DNA from: CALUTH01 sp964452495
GTDB taxonomy: Bacteria > Cyanobacteriota > Vampirovibrionia > Gastranaerophilales > Gastranaerophilaceae
Assembly (NCBI GenBank): GCA_964452495.1
Contig: CAYVMC010000006.1
Location: 24,511 to 88,510 of the forward strand
Length of the DNA: 64,000 nucleotides
Direction of reading: 5' to 3'
The translations under genes and the position numbers were made by a program. Below, piece after piece: positions 60,454 to 64,000 of the stretch. Position 1 is the stretch's first letter; each line of letters begins with the position of its first letter. A model generated the notes under the pieces. The model saw only the letters and a list, made by a program, of their open reading frames with translations, was not told the origin of the DNA and searched no databases.

Positions 60454-60609
60454 TTGACATTTATACACAAATGTTATAGGATTAAATTGCCGGTGCATAA
60501 TCGGTATTAGGGATAATAAATTAATCTGATACATACTAATTAGATTAGGGATTGGAATATATGCTTTGTGCTATTAGTATGTGTATGATTAGGGAAAGTA
60601 GGGATAAAC
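60454..60609 (+). promoter_or_regulatory. Flagellin promoter and 5' leader with four TAGGGA motifs
   Basis: TTGACA (60454-60459), 17 nt, TAGGAT (60477-60482) form a sigma-70-type promoter; no clear sigma-28 box is seen. The roughly 120-nt leader has TAGGGA at 60508-60513, 60546-60551, 60590-60595 and 60599-60604, the last being the Shine-Dalgarno. CATACTAAT (60532-60540) and ATTAGTATG (60573-60581) form a hairpin whose loop presents the second motif. GGA motifs in loops and at the ribosome site are the hallmark of CsrA control. Confidence 0.55.
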
Positions 60610-61497
60610 ATGGGATTAAGTATTGTTACTAATTCATTGGCTTTAACAGTCACATCAAACCTTAACAGTTCAACCGATGCAATGACTCAAGCAATTGAGC
60701 GGATGACTACTGGTTTTAAAATTAATACTGCAAAGGATGACGCAGCGGGCTATAGTATCGTAGATTCAATGACAGCCAAAATAGGTTCATTCGATGTAGC
60801 ATATGATAATGCTCAAATCGGAATAGATATGCTGACAACGGCAGAAGAAAATTATGCATTAATCACAGAGCACTTACAACGTATCAGAGATTTGACCGAA
60901 CAAGCAGCCAACGGTACATACAGCGAAGACTCTCTAACTGCAATTAGAACCGAAATTGAACAAAGATTGGAAGAAATTAATCGTGTTGTAGGTACTGCTG
61001 AATATAACGGTATGTATCTGATTGACGGAAGTCTTTCTGATGATGTTCGTATTCAAGTCGGTATTTATGGTGATGATTACAGCGGAGTTACTTTAGACAG
61101 TAGTTTATTTTCTGATGCAAGCGTAAGTTCTCTTTTTTATTCTACTACCAGTACCACTAGCATTTCCAGCATAGCTAGCATGTTAGCTGGTATTGATGGG
61201 AGTGGTGTTACTACTACTACTAATCCTTCTGCGTATCTTTCAGCAATTGATTACGCTATTTCAGATATTGCATCACGTGTCACAAATCTGGGTGCTGCAC
61301 AAAACAGACTTGAATCTGCAATGACTGCTGTTGATACGAACATCACACAGTTGACTAATTCAAGAAGTACAATGAGAGATGCTGATATCGCTGAAGAATC
61401 TACAAATTATATTTCAGCACAAATTCTGCAGCAAGCTGCAGCGACACTACTATCAACAGCGAACCAGGTACCATCTATTGCGCTGAACTTGGTGTAG
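60610..61497 (+). CDS. fliC: Flagellin
   Basis: The 295-aa protein has the conserved flagellin ends: N-terminal SLALTVTSNLNSSTDAMTQA, IERMTTGFKINTAKDDAAGY and ENYALITEHLQRIRDLTEQA, and C-terminal NRLESAMTAVDTNITQLTNS, RDADIAEESTNYISAQILQQ and ANQVPSIALNL. The central variable domain is only about 60 residues, Ser/Thr-rich (TSTTSISSIASM, SGVTTTTNPS), which may be a site for O-glycosylation. It assembles into the filament after export through the FlhB-containing apparatus. AGGGA precedes the ATG. Only one flagellin is seen in the window. Confidence 0.96.
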   Translation: MGLSIVTNSLALTVTSNLNSSTDAMTQAIERMTTGFKINTAKDDAAGYSIVDSMTAKIGSFDVAYDNAQIGIDMLTTAEENYALITEHLQRIRDLTEQAANGTYSEDSLTAIRTEIEQRLEEINRVVGTAEYNGMYLIDGSLSDDVRIQVGIYGDDYSGVTLDSSLFSDASVSSLFYSTTSTTSISSIASMLAGIDGSGVTTTTNPSAYLSAIDYAISDIASRVTNLGAAQNRLESAMTAVDTNITQLTNSRSTMRDADIAEESTNYISAQILQQAAATLLSTANQVPSIALNLV

Positions 61498-61540
61498 TGA
61501 TTAAAATTTTGATTGTTGATTGGGATATGTACTTATATTT

Positions 61541-61568
61541 GAGGTTGAGTAATCGGCCTCTTTTTATT
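61541..61568 (+). terminator. Intrinsic terminator after flagellin
   Basis: GAGGTTGA (61541-61548), a GTAA tetraloop and TCGGCCTC (61553-61560) make an 8-bp stem with two G-U wobbles, followed by TTTTTATT. From here to 61803 I see no gene. Confidence 0.8.
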
Positions 61569-61803
61569 ATGCAATAATCCTCCATCCCGTAAGGATAAAA
61601 AGCAGCACCAACACAAGATTTGTGCAGGAGAAAGCAGGTGCAAGGAAACAACGTTAGAGAACAGCTCTCCTCAGCGCAAAAATCAAACAGATAAAAATTC
61701 AGTAGTAAGACAAACAATATAAAGCCGTACCCGAGTAATCTACCCGCCAGACAGTTCCACTATTACCACACCCTCCCTCACTTCTGTACAACAATCTTTG
61801 CCG

Positions 61804-61873
61804 TTACCCCACAATCTCACCGCCGCCTATAAGATGGCCGTCAACGGGAGAATAAAAAACACATGCCTGTCCG
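61804..61873 (-). repeat. 70-bp duplicated copy of the mnmA 3' end
   Basis: This stretch is identical, except for one base (G at 61846 in place of A), to 62806-62875, the last 22 codons and stop of mnmA. Similarity begins exactly at the stop codon and ends abruptly after 70 bp. The copy is a gene fragment on the far side of the NYN gene, leaving 932 bp between the two copies. Confidence 0.95.
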
Positions 61874-61978
61874 CAGTGATAGGCAAAGTTACTAACACTA
61901 GACAAAGGCATGCCAATATGTCATAATATATATTAGGATGGTATTGAATTAATTAGAATAAAAATAAAGATATACTCG

Positions 61979-62053
61979 CTGTGGAATTATCCACAGTTCA
62001 AATGACAGGCTATATGCCTGTCGTTTGCGTTTTAAGAAAATTTAAGCTAAAAT
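61979..62053 (+). promoter_or_regulatory. Two tandem hairpins, a DnaA-box match and the NYN gene promoter
   Basis: CTGTGGA/TCCACAG (61979-61985, 61990-61996, 4-nt loop) is followed by an 11-bp stem (62000-62010 with 62016-62026, 5-nt loop). TTATCCACA (61987-61995) equals the consensus DnaA box but is single. TTGCGT (62025-62030), 17 nt, TAAAAT (62048-62053) form the promoter, 6 nt before the NYN ATG. Confidence 0.5.
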
Positions 62054-62059
62054 TACCCT

Positions 62060-62710
62060 ATGAATGAGAAAAGAGTCTTAGTTTTAATTGACGGTTTTAA
62101 TTATTACCATAAGTTGAAAAATTACCAGAAAAATAATAACATTTGCGTCAAATGGCTTGATTATATGTCACTTTTAAAATCAGCCATAAAAAGTCATTTA
62201 AAAACAGAAGAATTTTCTATTGAGGTAATATTTTTCTCGGCAATTGCAACTCACAGAAGTACGGACTCGCAAATACGTCATAAAAACTACCTAAAAGCAC
62301 TAAGATTATCCGGTATAAAAATCGTCTTAGGTGAATTTAAAGAAAAGTATATTTCTCCGTGTCCGGATTGCAAACAAATGTCTCAAACAGAAAAAATTTT
62401 AAAACATGAAGAAAAACATACCGATGTAAATATTGCAATTACTATGCTTGAAAAAGCCATAAAAAACGAGTTTGATTATGTATACTTATTAAGCGGTGAT
62501 AATGATTACGTACCTGTAGTGAAAAGGGTAAAAGAGTTGTGTCCCGAGAAAAAAATTATTATCTCTCCACCACCACAAAAAAATTACTGCGTACACAACT
62601 TAGTAAGTGCAAGTAAAGAAAAAGATTTCTATCGATTTAGCTGGAAACAAATCAAACATTTTCAGTTTCCTGACAACTATCAGGAAATACAAAATCCTTG
62701 GTGCATTTAA
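62060..62710 (+). CDS. NYN-domain (LabA/DUF88-like) nuclease
   Basis: The 216-aa protein has the NYN/PIN-like pattern: LVLIDGFNYYHKL (first Asp and the Asn of the motif), EEKHTDVNIAITMLEKAI and VYLLSGDNDYVPVVKRVKEL, giving the conserved Asp triad for metal-dependent RNase activity. A CPDCKQ pair may bind zinc. Such nucleases process RNA, and some take part in phage defence or RNA decay. It lies between two copies of the mnmA 3' end, which suggests it arrived by insertion. A promoter and -10 lie 6 nt before the ATG, with no Shine-Dalgarno. Confidence 0.88.
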   Translation: MNEKRVLVLIDGFNYYHKLKNYQKNNNICVKWLDYMSLLKSAIKSHLKTEEFSIEVIFFSAIATHRSTDSQIRHKNYLKALRLSGIKIVLGEFKEKYISPCPDCKQMSQTEKILKHEEKHTDVNIAITMLEKAIKNEFDYVYLLSGDNDYVPVVKRVKELCPEKKIIISPPPQKNYCVHNLVSASKEKDFYRFSWKQIKHFQFPDNYQEIQNPWCI

Positions 62711-62805
62711 TTAAACAACATTTTCAAGCTGCATCAAATTTTACTATAGTTTTTTAATACCAAGTTCAAATATTACAGGAGTAAAGCGTAATATACGATT
62801 ACATT

Positions 62806-62875
62806 TTACCCCACAATCTCACCGCCGCCTATAAGATGGCCGTCAACAGGAGAATAAAAAACACATGCCTGTCCG
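62806..62875 (-). repeat. 70-bp direct repeat, copy inside the mnmA 3' end
   Basis: This is the functional copy of the 70-bp repeat also found at 61804-61873 in the same orientation (one mismatch, A at 62848). It covers the stop and last 22 codons of mnmA. Confidence 0.95.
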
Positions 62876-63840
62876 GATGTAATTGAATTTACAGGAGCAT
62901 CAAACGTTACTTTATAATTCTCAACATCAACTACTCCTGACTGCGGCATCATATTATATCTTATCTTTATCATAGCCGCAAAGCTATTATCTGAAATCGG
63001 ATAAGAAAGATTTATATCTTTTAATTGTAAAGATGTAGAGTAGTTTTCTTCTTCTTTTCCAACATAAACAACATTATTTGCCGCATCAACACCTAGAACA
63101 TACAGAGGATAAGGGTAAGCAATTCCAATACCTTTACGTTGTCCTATGGTGTACTGATAAAACCCGTCATGCTGCCCGAGTATTTTACCCGTAGATTTTT
63201 CTACAAAAACACCTTTTTTTGTACCAAATTTATCCAACAGATATTTTTTTGTAGTACACGGTTTCTGGATAAAACATACATCCTGACTTTCTTTTGCTGA
63301 TTTTGACGGTAAGTTGTATTTTTCAGCTATTTCTCTTATTTCACTTTTCTTATGGTCATAAAGCGGAAAAACTGTTTTAGAAAGTACTTCCTGAGACAGT
63401 TTATACAAAAAATAAAGCTGATCTTTATGCTCATCTTTTGCCGGATAAAGTTTGTATATACCATCAATACAGCGGATGTCCGCATAATGCCCAGTTGCAA
63501 AAATATCAGCATTAAATTTATTCATCGAAATATCAAAAAGCCTGCCCCATTTAATAAATTTATTGCATTGTATACAGGGATTAGGTGTTTTGCCTGATTT
63601 ATAAGCATTCTCAAAATAGGAAATAACTTCCTGCTTAAATTTGTCTGATACATTAATAACATGGTGTTCTATTCCAAGTGTATCCGCAACAGCCTTTGCA
63701 TTGGCACATATAGTCCTTGCAGACGGAGTATCAAACATTAATCCTGTAACACCTGTAACTTCATAACCCTTTTTTTGCAGCAGCAAAGCAGTCACAGAAC
63801 TGTCCACACCACCACTTATTGCAACTATAGCTTTTTTCAT
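62806..63840 (-). CDS. mnmA: tRNA-specific 2-thiouridylase MnmA
   Basis: The 344-aa enzyme has the PP-loop AISGGVDSSVTALLLQKKGY, the substrate region TGVTGLMFDTPSARTIC, the first catalytic Cys in TPNPCIQCNKFIKWG and the second in SQDVCFIQKP. GQRKGIGIAYPYPLYV and ITSGQACVFYSPVDGHLIGG are the C-terminal signatures. It transfers sulfur to U34 of Lys, Glu and Gln tRNAs. TG-T-TAAAAT (63848-63856) ends 7 nt before the ATG with no Shine-Dalgarno. Its last 70 bp are duplicated beyond the NYN gene. Confidence 0.96.
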   Translation of the reverse strand: MKKAIVAISGGVDSSVTALLLQKKGYEVTGVTGLMFDTPSARTICANAKAVADTLGIEHHVINVSDKFKQEVISYFENAYKSGKTPNPCIQCNKFIKWGRLFDISMNKFNADIFATGHYADIRCIDGIYKLYPAKDEHKDQLYFLYKLSQEVLSKTVFPLYDHKKSEIREIAEKYNLPSKSAKESQDVCFIQKPCTTKKYLLDKFGTKKGVFVEKSTGKILGQHDGFYQYTIGQRKGIGIAYPYPLYVLGVDAANNVVYVGKEEENYSTSLQLKDINLSYPISDNSFAAMIKIRYNMMPQSGVVDVENYKVTFDAPVNSITSGQACVFYSPVDGHLIGGGEIVG

Positions 63841-64000
63841 ACTTGTAATTTTAACATAAAAAGTTTTTATAAAGATTTCATCTAAATAAAATAATTACTT
63901 ATAACCCAATAAAAGACGGCTTTCCTCACACTTATGCACCAAAATTATACATTATGATGCATATAACGGCACAATTGAGTAAAAACTTTAATAAATCCGG

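Noticed and set aside
59765..60460. 231-aa minus-strand ORF
   Set aside because: It lies antisense to the well-supported NAGPA-domain gene, has no Shine-Dalgarno and reads as hydrophobic low-information sequence typical of reverse-frame shadows.
60483..60520. Sigma-28 promoter for flagellin
   Set aside because: TAAATT and TCGGTATT at roughly right spacing resemble it only weakly, while TTGACA-17-TAGGAT just upstream fits sigma-70 better.
1..64000. CRISPR array or complete IS element
   Set aside because: No regularly spaced repeats and no transposase or terminal inverted repeats were seen; the only long repeat is the mnmA 3' duplication.

Overview
The window looks like a chromosomal segment of an AT-rich (roughly one-third GC), non-photosynthetic, flagellated bacterium. 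The best guess is a gut-type Gastranaerophilales/Vampirovibrionia ('Melainabacteria') genome. The guess rests on the gene mix (TrmFO, flagellin, FlhB, several sigma factors, S24 repressor, many tagged proteins without Sec signals) and on low GC. No rRNA or other phylogenetic marker is present, so this is an inference.

Layout. 1-4643: the end of a CHASE2-diguanylate cyclase, trmFO, a CoA-activase-like protein and ruvC. 4693-20011 is an accessory region. It holds a 2003-aa protein with a papain/calpain-like Cys/His/Asn signature, a tRNA-Pro, an HD-GYP-like protein, a predicted secreted hydrolase, a membrane-anchored HSP20-like protein, a GlnD-like nucleotidyltransferase next to a PHP phosphoesterase, and several small unknowns. 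20150-31883 is mostly housekeeping: dapB-asd, a Nudix hydrolase, a Q/N-rich TPR protein, nth, an alternative sigma-70 factor, dut, an XRE regulator, clpB and a class-A beta-lactamase-fold protein. 32073-39346 is a minus-strand regulatory and flagellar block: sigma-28-like factor, flhB, a degenerate GspE/PilB-like ATPase, response regulator, hybrid kinase, TPR-metalloprotease. 39425-41024 is a small phage-like module: three small minus-strand genes diverging from an S24 repressor. 41103-45352 holds a WecA/TagO-type transferase, glyA, a LysM protein and a second TPR-metalloprotease. 45615-49016 is a plus-strand cluster of coiled-coil and Gly/Ser-rich proteins without Sec signals, which looks like a set of specialised-secretion substrates. 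49075-57940 holds oppF, pgk, a GT-C glycosyltransferase, a sensor kinase, folC, crcB and bioB. 58019-63840 holds a lytic-transglycosylase-like protein, an NAGPA-domain protein, flagellin, a NYN nuclease and mnmA.

Themes across the window. (1) Several otherwise unrelated proteins begin with a similar short Asn/Ser/Ile-rich leader ending in an aromatic residue (patterns such as ISFQS, LNFSA, ISYRA) and have no Sec signal. They carry enzymatic folds typical of effectors or cell-envelope enzymes. (2) About a dozen genes have a TATAAT-like box, often an extended TGN form, only 6-8 nt before the ATG and no Shine-Dalgarno sequence, which predicts abundant leaderless transcripts. (3) The flagellin mRNA leader carries four TAGGGA motifs and a hairpin that presents one of them, resembling CsrA-type control. 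(4) The last 70 bp of mnmA are duplicated about 1 kb away, on the far side of a NYN gene, marking an insertion or recombination event.
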